Source: Corynebacterium curieae
GTDB taxonomy: Bacteria; Actinomycetota; Actinomycetes; Mycobacteriales; Mycobacteriaceae
Assembly: GCF_027570035.1 (NCBI RefSeq)
Contig: NZ_JAKMUU010000003.1
Coordinates: 243,157 to 307,156 of the forward strand
Length of the DNA: 64,000 nucleotides
Direction of reading: 5' to 3'
The translations under genes were made by a program, and so were the position numbers. The notes beneath the pieces were generated by a model. The model did not search any database. It saw only the letters and a program-made list of their open reading frames with translations, and was not told the DNA's origin. Numbering within the stretch: position 1 is the first letter of the stretch; each line of letters begins with the position of its first letter. Positions 8,944-17,809 of this stretch are shown here, piece after piece.

Positions 8944-9690
8944 AACAAGCAAGCATTGATAGATGCAGGTCTGCACTACATTTTGTCGGTGAAACCCCAC
9001 CGTGCCTGAGGTGATTGAAACCTGGCGGCGGGAAATCCCTGGTGAAGCCTACGCCCACGGCCAGATCTGGACACAAGCCTCGGCAAGCGATGCGCGCAAA
9101 CACACAACCCCGAATACGGTGACCCACTTCCAGTACTCCTATGATCGGGCCAGACGCGGCCTGCGCGGAATCAAAGAGCAAGTCGCAAAAGCCAAACGCG
9201 CTGTTGACGGCGAAATCGCCATTAAGCGCAACCGCTATTTCGATCTTTCCACCCCGAACAAGAAGGTCAACTACGCTCTCGCTGCCAAACACCGAGCCCT
9301 AGCCGGAATTAAAGGCTATGAAACCGACCTGACCGCTCTTCCCGCCTAGGAGGTTATCGGGCATTACCGCAGGCTATTCCACATTGAAAATGTCGTATCG
9401 GATGTCGAAATCAGACCTGAAAGCACGCCCAATCTATGCGAGGAAACAAAACTCGATCACAGCACATCTCAATATTGTGATGGCAGCACTAGCCGTGACC
9501 CACCTGATGGAGACCCGCAGTGGTCACTTCATCAAACGCCTCGTGAGAACACTCAAGAAATACCGCAGCTTTCAACTCGTCGTTGGCGGCGAAACCATTC
9601 ACGCCGCCGTACCATTCCCGCCCGACCTCACTGCCACCATCCAAGTAATCACCGGCCGCGAACTTCCGCACAAAATTGGCCTAAGTCAGG
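8944..9690 (+). pseudogene. IS1634-family transposase remnant
   Basis: Three frames together encode the C-terminal part of an IS1634-type DDE transposase. The first is NKQALIDAGLHYILSVKP at 8944-9000. The second is VPEVIETW to GIKGYETDL at 9002-9349, ending in TAG. The third is YRMSKSDLKARPI, HLNIVMAALAVTHL and KRLVRTLKKYRS up to about 9690. The N-terminal two thirds, with most of the catalytic core, are missing. It ends just before the CDF gene, which reads the other way. Confidence 0.7.
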
Positions 9691-9701
9691 TTAGAAGGGA
9701 A

Positions 9702-10592
9702 TCAGCACACCGTCTCGTGGGATTCGTGCTCTGGGTGCTCAATCTGGATGGTGGAGTGCTCGATACCGTGTTCGCGCAGGGCCTGCTGGGCGGCATCCAA
9801 CAGCGGGCCGGTGCCGACGGTGCCGTCGCGCACGATATGCACGGTCGTGAGCACGTTCACGCCGTCCAGGCTCCACAGGTGCAGGTCGTGGATGTCAGCA
9901 ACGCCCTCGACCTGCCGCAGCGCGGGCTCGATCGCACTGGCGTCGAAGTCCGCCGGGACTTGCTCGAGCAGCACGCTCGCCGAAAGCCGCATGAGCTGCC
10001 AGGCGCGCGGCAGCACCATCGCCGCGATCGCTAGGGAGGCGATCACGTCCGCCGCCACAAACCCCGTGGTCAGTACCACGATGCCGGCCACGATTACTGC
10101 GACCGAGCCGAGCATATCCACTAACACGTGCAAGAACGCGCCCTCCACGTTGATCGAGGATTTGCGGTGCCGGTGCAGAACCCACGCCGATAGCGCATTC
10201 GCCACCAGGCCGATCACCGCGATGATCAGCATCGTTTTTCCCTGCACTTCGGCCGGGCTCTGCAGGCGGCGCACCGCCTCGACGACAATCCACACCGAGA
10301 TCGCCAGCACCATCACTGCGTTCGCCAGTGCAGCAAGCACCTCCACTCGTCGGTAGCCGTACGTGGCCTGAGCCGATGCTTGTCGGCGCCCAACCAACAC
10401 CGCTAACACCGCGATGATCAACCCCGCAGCGTCGGAAAGCATGTGCATCGCATCCGCCATCAGCGCCATCGAACCCGCCAACCAGCCGCCGATCAGCTCC
10501 GCGAAGAAGACGGTGCCGGTAACGCCTAGCGCAATCAAGAGTGCGCGCAGCGGCGTGCTGGAGTGATCGTGGTCGTGGTGCTCGTGTGCCAT
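9702..10592 (-). CDS. Cation diffusion facilitator (CzcD/ZitB-like metal exporter)
   Basis: The 296-residue inner-membrane protein should export Zn2+, Co2+ or Cd2+ in exchange for protons. It starts MAHEHHDHDHS, a metal-binding His-rich leader. Six membrane helices follow, with the CDF metal-site signatures HMLSD (helix 2) and HVLVD (helix 5), then a cytosolic ferredoxin-like domain (about 210-285) with HDLHLW. The gene is GC-rich and intact, flanked on both sides by broken transposases, so it looks like the cargo of the island. Its promoter sits almost on the start codon. Confidence 0.93.
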   Translation of the reverse strand: MAHEHHDHDHSSTPLRALLIALGVTGTVFFAELIGGWLAGSMALMADAMHMLSDAAGLIIAVLAVLVGRRQASAQATYGYRRVEVLAALANAVMVLAISVWIVVEAVRRLQSPAEVQGKTMLIIAVIGLVANALSAWVLHRHRKSSINVEGAFLHVLVDMLGSVAVIVAGIVVLTTGFVAADVIASLAIAAMVLPRAWQLMRLSASVLLEQVPADFDASAIEPALRQVEGVADIHDLHLWSLDGVNVLTTVHIVRDGTVGTGPLLDAAQQALREHGIEHSTIQIEHPEHESHETVC

Positions 10593-10598
10593 GCACTC

Positions 10599-10627
10599 AG
10601 CCTATCCCCGTCGACGCTTATTGACAA
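10599..10627 (-). promoter_or_regulatory. CDF exporter promoter, probably leaderless
   Basis: The minus strand reads TTGTCA, 17 bases, TAGGCT. The -10 ends six bases before the ATG at 10592, so the transcript should start at or next to the start codon. I see no gene in 10628-10804. Confidence 0.6.
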
Positions 10628-10804
10628 TTAAATGAAAATGGATGGCGGTAAGCGCAGCCACTGAGGCCAAGTCGGCCTGATTTAGGTCATTGTGCAGTTG
10701 TCCTTTGAATGTGTAGAGAAGCTGAAACATGAACAACCAAAAAGTAGGGTTAAGTAGCAGAATGTGTGTCCGTTCGGCGTGTTGCGGGGCGGGTACACGG
10801 TTAG

Positions 10805-11951
10805 TTACTTCATGGGGTCTTTTCTGATTCCTATCGAGTGTTCGTACTCGGTTGGGATAGCGTTGTCGTAGAAGGCTGGTCGGCCTGTTTCTTGGTCGGC
10901 TTTGTTGTGGTTTTCTTCGGCAAGATCGTTGACTTTGGCGAGTTGATCTTGGTCATAATTGCACTGCCTGGCGGTATTTAGCGGATCGTCAGGCAGTTGC
11001 TTTTTGGTGTGGAGGTACCACTCGAGCATTTTTCGTTGGCGTTCCCCAGACCTGCCTCGGTGCGCATCGGCGATGCGTTTGAGCCTGGCGTTGATTCCGC
11101 CTTCAAGACTGTTTGTCGTTGAAGCCCCGCGTTTAGGATCAGGCACATTCGGTGGTGGCTTAAGGTAGGTAAACAGCCAATTGTTGCGCGAGAGGTGCAG
11201 CAGTGAGTTGTAGGCTTTGCGTACCCGCAGATGAGTCCATTCCCACTGGTTATTGAGAGTTCGGCGCTCTTTGGCCACGGAGGTTTTCTCGTTGAGGAAT
11301 GTTTTGAATACCTGACCGAAGCCGTGCAGACGCAGCGTCCACCCCCGTGTCTGATCGAGCGTGGTGACACGGGTTAGTTTCAACGCCAGTGCGTAGATGG
11401 TTTTGCCGGCGTCGGTGCGCGGCCGTGAGGTGGTGTAGCGGCGGATGACCCGTTGCGCATGGACGAGACAACGCTGAATCATCGCGTTTGGCCCGCAGGC
11501 TTTAATCGCGGTGAGTGCGCCTTGTCCGACGTCGATGACGACGCAGAGCGGCTCGGCGATTTTGCGAAGAAGCTGCGTGTATGCGTGGACAGTTTCGTGT
11601 TTGGTCCAGTGCCAAGCAATGACGTGGTGGCGTCGATGAAGATCTGCTCGTAGACGCGCTGCGGGGCACCGTCGTTGGGGACGTCGATGAGCCAAAACGG
11701 TTCAATCGGCGATCAAGTGTCCAACGACTCACCCTTTGTTGCCCGGCGAGTTCAGACAACGTCACTGTGGAGGTGACATAGGAGATGAAGGCTTTAAAGT
11801 CGCAGGCCTGAGTGAGATCGGTGCGGGTTCGTGTCGTGGAGCTGCCGCAGTTCGGGTCTTTGCACCGCCACCTGGTTGTGCCTTTGGATGTGGTTCCGTT
11901 TTTCTTCATTTGCCCAGCACATACTGGGCATCGTGGTCTGTTTTTACTCAC
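10805..11951 (-). pseudogene. IS1249-family transposase, frameshifted
   Basis: The N-terminus (MSKNRPRCPVCAGQMKK with a CxxC zinc-finger-like start and WRCKDPNC) is intact from ATG 11951. One missing T in RLNRF|WLIDV, near 11700, shifts the frame. A further deletion near 11645 joins IFIDA to HHVIAWHWTKHE, losing about a dozen residues of the usual sequence. From there to 10805 the frame is open and contains the expected VIQRCLVHAQRVIRR-like, NSLEGGINARLK and EYEHSIGIRK segments. Two lesions make it inactive. Its upstream flank is cut by the IS256-type element at about 11967. Confidence 0.82.
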
Positions 11952-11966
11952 CCGGAAAGCACACCA

Positions 11967-13404
11967 GAGAGTGTCTGATGGTTTGTGTGTGGGTACCTAA
12001 CCTGCATGAGGAGATGGACCAGAATGACTACTGTGGCGAGACGAGATCCGGCTGATAAGGCCAAGATTGATGCGATTGAAAAGAAGCTTCTTGCTAACCC
12101 TGACATCGCTAAACTGATTGATGACCTAGGCACGTCCACAACGGATGCCAACGACCTAGTTCGCGGCATGTTACAAGCCTCGATTACCAGAGGCCTCAAC
12201 GCTGAAATGGATGCCCACCTTGGCTACGAGTCTGGCGACAGGAGCGGCAAAGCTGCTGCTGGGACAGACAATCACCGCAACGGGTCGTATCCAAAGACCG
12301 TGGATTCTAACTACGGGCCAGTCACCGTTGATGTGCCAAGAGATCGGGCTGGAACATTCTTGCCGACTATGGTCCCTAAAGGTTCTAGGCGCTTGACTGA
12401 TGTCGATGACATGATCGTCAGCTTGTACGCCGGTGGGATGACAATTAGGGACATCCAGCACCATATGGCAACGGCGATGCGTGTTGATATTTCCCATGAG
12501 ACGATTTCTGCGGTTACTGACGCCGTCCTCGATGAGGTCATGGTCTGGCAAAACCGCCAGCTAGACGAGTTCTACCCAGTTATTTTCCTGGACGCGCTGC
12601 GCATTAAAGTCCGCGACGGCGGTCGAGTGGTCAACAAGTCCGCGTACATGGCAATCGGTGTGGATCTCGACGGTATCAAACACATTTTAGGATTGTGGAT
12701 TGCCAAAGAAGAAGGCGCTTCATTTTGGGCGCAAGTATGCGCCAATCTTTCCAACCGTGGGGTCAAGGACGTCTTTATCGTCTGCTGTGACGGGCTTAAA
12801 GGCCTGCCAGAAGCAGTTGAGGCAACCTGGCCGAACTCTATGGTGCAAACCTATATCGTGCACCTGATTCGTGCCTCTAACCGGTGGGTAGCCTACGGCG
12901 ATCGTCGGGGTGTATCAGCGGCGTTGAAAAAGATTTACACCGCCGCAGACGAGTCCACAGCTCAGGCTGCCTTAGACGAATTTGAAGCCTCTGAATTGGG
13001 AGAAAAGTATCCACGCTCAGTCAAGGTCTGGCGTGATGCTTGGCAGCGTTTCGTACCGTTTCTGCAGTTCCCACCGGCAGCGAGAAAGGTAATCTATACG
13101 ACGAACTCCATTGAGTCGTTTAACAATGAACTGCGTAAAGCTACCCGCAACAGGGTGCAGTTCACCAACGATGAATCAGCGATAAAGACGCTGTGGTTGA
13201 TGATCTGCAACATCGAAGACAAACGAGCCGCAAAGAGGGCAAAGCAAGGCAAACGAGTCTCAGCGACAGCCGGCAGACTCATGGAAGGAGCCCGAGTTTC
13301 CGGCTGGAAACAAGCCATCAACCAAATGGCCGTGGCCTACCCCGACAGCTTCGACAAATACCTATAAACCTAACCCCACACACAAACAACTTGACACCCT
13401 CCTC
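11967..13404 (+). mobile_element. IS256-family insertion sequence, apparently complete
   Basis: The element is about 1.44 kb. Its ends are imperfect inverted repeats: AGTGTCTGATGGTTTGTGTGTGGG on the left and the complement of CCCACACACAAACAACTTGACACC on the right, matching at about 19 of 24 positions. One intact transposase gene lies between. The flanks show no matching 8-9 bp duplication, so the surroundings were rearranged after or during insertion. Confidence 0.8.
12024..13367 (+). CDS. IS256-family (mutator-type) transposase
   Basis: This 447-residue transposase starts at ATG 12024 behind GAGGAG; codons upstream to 11985 lie in the terminal repeat region. It has the mutator-type layout: a DNA-binding N-terminus with GLNAEMDAHLGYE at about 60-75, then a DDE catalytic domain. 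LDALRIKV supplies the first Asp, CCDGLKGL the second, and TTNSIESFNNELRK the Glu. The frame is intact throughout, so it may be active. A second copy of its end sequence lies at 8914. Confidence 0.93.
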   Translation: MTTVARRDPADKAKIDAIEKKLLANPDIAKLIDDLGTSTTDANDLVRGMLQASITRGLNAEMDAHLGYESGDRSGKAAAGTDNHRNGSYPKTVDSNYGPVTVDVPRDRAGTFLPTMVPKGSRRLTDVDDMIVSLYAGGMTIRDIQHHMATAMRVDISHETISAVTDAVLDEVMVWQNRQLDEFYPVIFLDALRIKVRDGGRVVNKSAYMAIGVDLDGIKHILGLWIAKEEGASFWAQVCANLSNRGVKDVFIVCCDGLKGLPEAVEATWPNSMVQTYIVHLIRASNRWVAYGDRRGVSAALKKIYTAADESTAQAALDEFEASELGEKYPRSVKVWRDAWQRFVPFLQFPPAARKVIYTTNSIESFNNELRKATRNRVQFTNDESAIKTLWLMICNIEDKRAAKRAKQGKRVSATAGRLMEGARVSGWKQAINQMAVAYPDSFDKYL

Positions 13405-13493
13405 AAGAACAACATTGCCAAAGAATAATGAGGACAGTCGTTTTTCTTCCATGAGCCTAATTCTATAGAAATAATATTCTGCAGTTTGTTTCT

Positions 13494-13703
13494 CTAACTC
13501 TCACTCGATTCAGAACTTGTCTCTATCCATTGTCTTGCCTGGGGAAAAAGAAGAAACATAATAGCTACCACCGCAGGAAGAATTAAACCACTATAGTCTT
13601 CCGAAAGCACAGCAACGCCTGCATAAATAAACGATAATACTTCACCCGAGACCAGAAAACACTGCACCAATTGGTTATTACTTTCCGCTGCCCGTCGCAC
13701 CAA
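13494..13703 (-). CDS. Short membrane-protein ORF at the island edge
   Basis: The frame encodes 69 residues with two hydrophobic stretches (SGEVLSFIYAGVAVL and LILPAVVAIMFLLFP) and a polar tail. Its ATG lies within the last EccC codons in another frame, so the first ten residues are fused by chance. The original N-terminus was probably elsewhere. AT-rich base use differs from the neighbouring eccC half. It may be a remnant rather than a gene. Confidence 0.3.
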   Translation of the reverse strand: MVRRAAESNNQLVQCFLVSGEVLSFIYAGVAVLSEDYSGLILPAVVAIMFLLFPQARQWIETSSESSES

Positions 13704-15027
13704 TGCACAGGCCGTGCGGGCCCATGCCGCCGTGCGCGGATTCTTTTAGGTCCACCGTGACGGGTTGACCTACCGTATCGATGCCAATGGGCACCATGAG
13801 GCGTGCCGATCCTTCCCGGCCCTGCCACATTCCGCTCGCAGCCAGTTCTTCTACGTCGCGGTAGCCTAAAAGCCCCATGAGGTCGGTACCGCGGCGGCCG
13901 GAGGTGCTATCGGGGCGTCGGAAAGCGGCCATGCTGCGCGCGAGCAGCGTAGAGGAAGGCGTGCTCATGCCATCCGGGGCGCCAAGCTCTTCTACGCCGG
14001 CGGCGGTAGCTACCTGCAGCTTTTGTCCCGCTACGAGGCACAATCCTTCGTGCTCCGCGCGCACTCCCAGGGCAGAAGACGGCGCGCCGCCGACCTCGAT
14101 GATGGTGGTATAGGAATCATCGTGAAAGAAATCCTCAGTACCGGTGGTCAATACGCCATCGACCACAAGAATGCGAAAGCGCGCCTTTTCCGGCTCGCGA
14201 GCATGCGGTAGCCACTTCAGCCACTCCCACTGGCCGCCGGTGGCTTCGATGCCGCAGGTCTCTGGACCATGGGCTAGGGCTAACTGCAGCACCATCGCGC
14301 GCACCATATCGCGCGCGGGATCCTCAGACTCGCTATCGCGCGCGCATGCCTTGCCGGAAACGGACAGGAAGCGAAACGCCTGTAGCTGAATGACCACTGG
14401 CATATCGGGCACGGTGCCCACCGCCTTGATGGTCTGGCGCATGCTTACGGCGCAGACCGGATCCAGATCCTCAGTCGCGCCAGAATCCGGCACATTGATG
14501 GGCGTGCACAAGGTGGTGGGACCAGTTCCCACACGAACCTCGAGGGCATCCGGATCATCGGGTCCACGCTCCCACATGCGGCGCGAGCCGACCATCACGC
14601 TCAGCTCCCCCGGCGCGGGGTGGCGATAGGTCTCATGCGCGCGCTGCGCGGCCGCATTCCGCAGCGCCTTTTCCCGCAGAGCTTTGATGTGGCGCAGGTA
14701 GGTGCGCCGAGTCTCATCCGGATCTTGTCCGCCGTTATTGGGCCCAAACATCATGGCCATGCTCGCTAGCATCATCAGCGGAAACATCAAGGCCATCGGG
14801 CTAATCTGGCGTGAACTCCCCGCACCCAGCACCATAAGGGCCACCATGCCGAGCATCGCCGCAATCATCACCACCGGAAGAAGCAACCGTACCAGCGGCA
14901 CCGGTTGCGGGCGCACCGCCTCTGGAACCTCTTCGGCCTCGATGCTGCCGGTGGGCAGCGGCGGTGCTGTATCCCGCAACGGCATGGTCAACGGCTCGAT
15001 CACGCGGGTCTCCCCGATCCCAAGCAT
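13678..15027 (-). pseudogene. eccC: EccC ATPase, N-terminal fragment (split gene)
   Basis: The ATG at 15027 follows GGGGGAGG. The 449 codons encode the EccC N-terminus, two membrane helices (about 45-67 and 76-94), the cytosolic linker and the start of the first FtsK-type domain. They stop exactly at GATGSGK, the Walker A, with a TAA directly after the Lys. The gene diverges from eccD. The rest lies at 6251-8668. Without the island this would read into SELLRT. A truncated membrane protein could still be made but would lack ATPase function. Confidence 0.88.
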
Positions 15028-15179
15028 GCCTTAAAACCTCCCCCGAGCCACGCGCCAAACGCCCTTGGCCCCCTGCCAAGATTCCCCGCGCTGCGGTGGA
15101 CACGTCGCCACTAGTAAGCCACAATATGTGGCATTGGGCAAGGAGGACGCCCACAATCCATTCAATTTTCGGGGGAATC
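15028..15179. promoter_or_regulatory. Divergent eccC / eccD-mycP control region
   Basis: These 152 bases separate the outward-reading eccC and eccD starts, each with a GGGGG-type ribosome-binding site. The GGGAACC...CAGTCC block of the esx units is absent, so the apparatus genes seem to be driven differently. I cannot place a convincing -35/-10 pair. Confidence 0.4.
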
Positions 15180-16607
15180 ATGACTACTGCTACGGCGCAC
15201 CACCTGCGCCTTACCATCCGCATTCACGCCGGCACTTTCCACAAAGAAGCGGACGTGGCGCTGCCGCTAAGCTCTAGCGTGGGCGAGCTTTTGACCGAAA
15301 TCACGGACTTGGTGGACGCTCCCACAATTTCCGAGCCTTGGCGTGCCAGCACTGCTTCTGGCCGCGCCATCGATCTCACCGCACCACTGGCCGCCACTCC
15401 GCTCACGGAAGGCGCAATTCTTGTCCTGAGCCCGCGTGAGCGCCGCCCCGCGCCCGTAATCCGGGATGCCGCAGAATCCCTCGCCGCCGCGGCCGAAGAG
15501 GATTCAACTGCCGCTCTTCCCACCGTCTGGGCATGGGCGGGGCTGCTGGCTGCCTTCATCTTGGCCCGGGCTTTAGCCCCGTCTATAGCAGCCTGGGCGG
15601 CTTTGTCCGTCGGTGCCTTCCTGCTAGCGCTGTGGACTCGGGCGCTTTCGCTAGTACACCTCGCCTTGGCGGCCGGCATGGTGTGCGGTTGGGTGGCAAT
15701 TTCGCCCGCGCTTGGCGAAGTCCCCTTTGCCGCCCTCACTGCCAGCTCCACCCTCCTCATCGTTCTGCTTGCCTGCCACGTCACCAGGTTGAGTACAGTG
15801 CGCACCACCGCAGCAGCGCTCACCGTAGCGGCGCTTTTATTGGTCGCAGCCCTCGGCTACCTGCTGCCAGGACTCGGGGCGGGACTGCGCACCAGTCATG
15901 GTACGGCGGCCGCCGCGTGCACAATCATCGCAGGAATCATTCTGTTGGCCACAGCACCAGCGGCAAGCATCGCCACTGCCGGGCTCAAGGTCCCGCAATT
16001 GCCCACCGCCGGCCAAGATCTCGCGGTATCTGATGCCCTCCAACCAGATGTGGACACCCGCGCACAGCGGGCCGGGCGTGCCTACGAGGGAATATGCTGT
16101 GGCCTTGCACTCTGCCTTATTCCGGCTCTTTTCGCCCTCTCGCTTACGGGAAGTGGCGCGGCTCTTTCGCCGACTAGCGGTGCCCCTGACTCTCTCGCCG
16201 AATACATTGCGGTGCTCTTTGGTACCCAGCACACCGGCCTAGGATTCGTCCAAGCGCTGTGCGTTACCGTAGCGGGTGCCATGGTGATGCACGCCGCCCG
16301 TCACGGCCGTGCGCTGGCTAGTTGGGCCCTGATGCTGCTTGCCATTGCCTCGTGCCTTGCAACCTGCCTGTGCGCTACCCACGCCGTAGCGGATTCGGGG
16401 CTTGCGGCTTCTTGGGCACCGGCTCTCGTCTCCGGTCTGGTCTTGGCAGCGATGATAAGCGCCCCGCTGTGGGCGCCCAAGGTCGCTGAATTGGAGCCCA
16501 CCACTATTGCTTGGTTTGAACGCATCGAATCGCTAGCCATTGCCGCTAGTCTTCCCTTGGGCTTGCACCTTGCGGGTATCTTCGTGCTCATTAGGGGGTT
16601 GGGATGA
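15180..16607 (+). CDS. eccD: ESX-4 membrane channel protein EccD
   Basis: EccD forms the membrane vestibule of the type VII core complex. From ATG 15180 (GGGGGAATC before it) the product has 475 residues. A ubiquitin-like cytosolic domain occupies about 1-90 (RLTIRIHAGTFHKEADVALP...). A linker and eleven or so hydrophobic helices from about 118 to the end follow. A longer frame to 14964 would run back into the eccC coding region and is not used. The stop overlaps the mycP start (ATGA), so translation is coupled. Confidence 0.88.
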   Translation: MTTATAHHLRLTIRIHAGTFHKEADVALPLSSSVGELLTEITDLVDAPTISEPWRASTASGRAIDLTAPLAATPLTEGAILVLSPRERRPAPVIRDAAESLAAAAEEDSTAALPTVWAWAGLLAAFILARALAPSIAAWAALSVGAFLLALWTRALSLVHLALAAGMVCGWVAISPALGEVPFAALTASSTLLIVLLACHVTRLSTVRTTAAALTVAALLLVAALGYLLPGLGAGLRTSHGTAAAACTIIAGIILLATAPAASIATAGLKVPQLPTAGQDLAVSDALQPDVDTRAQRAGRAYEGICCGLALCLIPALFALSLTGSGAALSPTSGAPDSLAEYIAVLFGTQHTGLGFVQALCVTVAGAMVMHAARHGRALASWALMLLAIASCLATCLCATHAVADSGLAASWAPALVSGLVLAAMISAPLWAPKVAELEPTTIAWFERIESLAIAASLPLGLHLAGIFVLIRGLG

Positions 16608-17809
16608 TGCGCTGCCGATTTCTTGGCGTTCACGTAGGCCCGAGTCGTACTCTCTCCGTTTACGCGGCCGCCGCGATGCTGCCTGGTGTCGCGCTCGCGG
16701 CTGTAGCTACTTCCGCACCGAACGCTACTGCCCGCGAACCGGACCGCGAGTGTGCGAGCGCACATGCCTCGCCGCTATCGCCACAGCCCAGCGAAGATCA
16801 ACGCGATTACCGGGCCCGCCTCCATTCCTTTGCCACTGGTGAAGGGGTAAAGGTAGCCGTGATCGATACGGGTGTGGAGCACCACGATCAGCTGCGGAAG
16901 CTTAGCGGTGGTGCAGATCTCGTTGCCCCAGGGGATCCCGAACCGCACCGCGATTGCGACGTGCACGGAACCGTCGTGGCCGGAGTCATTGCTGGCCACG
17001 ATGTAGGAATCGCCCCGCGGGCAGAGATCTATGCCGTACGCCAGACCAGCGCGCATTACCGCCAAGAGAAAGAAGAAAGCACCACCGGATCGCTGGATAC
17101 CTTGGCCCAGGCGATTGATGACGCCGCCGATGCCGGCGCCCGCATTATCAATGTCTCTGTGGTTTCCTGCGTTCCACCGGATGTGGCCGCGCAGGTGGAT
17201 ACCTCTCGGTTGGATGATGCCTTAGCGCACGCGGAGAACTCTGGAGCGCTGGTCATTGCTGCTTCTGGCAATGCCTCTTCTGGCGGATGCGAAATGGGTG
17301 ACCGCGTCTTTCCAGCGGATTCGCCCACGGTGCTCTCGGTGAGCGCCCAAGCGGATTCTCATGAACTCGCTGACTACTCTCTGAATTCGGACGAAGGTCC
17401 CCAGCTTGCCGCGCAGGGATTTGTGCCGCTTGCTCTAAACCCCGCAGGAGGCTGGGCCGATGGCAAGGAGGGCGCAGATGGCACGGCACAGTTCCATGGC
17501 ACGTCCTTTGCCGCGCCGGTGGTCAGCGGCACGGCTGCGTTGCTGGCGCAGCGTTTTCCCGACGATAGCCCGGCTGCGCTCCGCGGCCGATTGGAAGACG
17601 CCGCGCAGCCGGGGCACGGATTCATCGACCCGCTTACGGTGCTCACCCATGTGGAATCAGCTTCGGGCATTGATGCCAGGGCGATGACCATCGAACCCGC
17701 CGAAGAAAACGCATCGCGTGCGCCCCTGCGCAGTTCCTGGGTGCTGGGCGGCTTGGTGCTTGCACTAGCTGCGTGGGCAGCGTGGAGAGGGATGCGGCCT
17801 AAGAGCTGA
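16604..17809 (+). CDS. mycP: Mycosin, subtilisin-like serine protease MycP
   Basis: Mycosins are membrane-anchored S8 proteases that stabilise and process type VII systems. The 401-residue protein has an N-terminal hydrophobic signal (about 18-38) and the catalytic triad Asp88 (VIDTG), His121 (VHGTVVAG) and Ser301 (HGTSFAAP). The oxyanion Asn is in SGN at 221-223. A C-terminal membrane helix (about 375-393) is followed by a short basic tail. Cys50 and others on the exposed domain may form disulfides. It overlaps eccD by ATGA and converges on eccB, overlapping its end by 11 bases. It is intact although eccC is broken. Confidence 0.93.
   Translation: MMRCRFLGVHVGPSRTLSVYAAAAMLPGVALAAVATSAPNATAREPDRECASAHASPLSPQPSEDQRDYRARLHSFATGEGVKVAVIDTGVEHHDQLRKLSGGADLVAPGDPEPHRDCDVHGTVVAGVIAGHDVGIAPRAEIYAVRQTSAHYRQEKEESTTGSLDTLAQAIDDAADAGARIINVSVVSCVPPDVAAQVDTSRLDDALAHAENSGALVIAASGNASSGGCEMGDRVFPADSPTVLSVSAQADSHELADYSLNSDEGPQLAAQGFVPLALNPAGGWADGKEGADGTAQFHGTSFAAPVVSGTAALLAQRFPDDSPAALRGRLEDAAQPGHGFIDPLTVLTHVESASGIDARAMTIEPAEENASRAPLRSSWVLGGLVLALAAWAAWRGMRPKS

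Larger units (their letters stand above)
8669..13677. mobile_element. Composite island inserted in eccC
   Basis: About 5.0 kb separates the two eccC halves. Both margins (about 8690-8815 and 13405-13680) are clearly AT-richer than the ESX genes. Inside are an IS1634-type relic, a CDF metal exporter, a broken IS1249-type transposase, an IS256-type element and a stray IS256-type end. No integrase is visible and I see no clean target duplication at the outer edges. The island therefore looks like a decayed or rearranged insertion rather than one simple transposon. At 8690-8910 I see no gene. Confidence 0.65.

Noticed and set aside
8792..9292. 166-codon minus-strand frame in the eccC island
   Set aside because: It is antisense to the clearly recognisable IS1634-type transposase remnant.
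11950..13420. Target-site duplication around the IS256-type element
   Set aside because: I compared the bases outside both inverted repeats and found no matching 8-9 bp, so none is reported.
8640..13690. A phage-style att core at the two eccC junctions
   Set aside because: Only GG and AA are shared beyond the synonymous GSGK codons, and no integrase gene is present; the sequence does not support site-specific integration.
14964..15179. Longer eccD start at 14964
   Set aside because: The extra codons overlap the eccC coding region and lack a ribosome-binding site; ATG 15180 follows GGGGGAATC.
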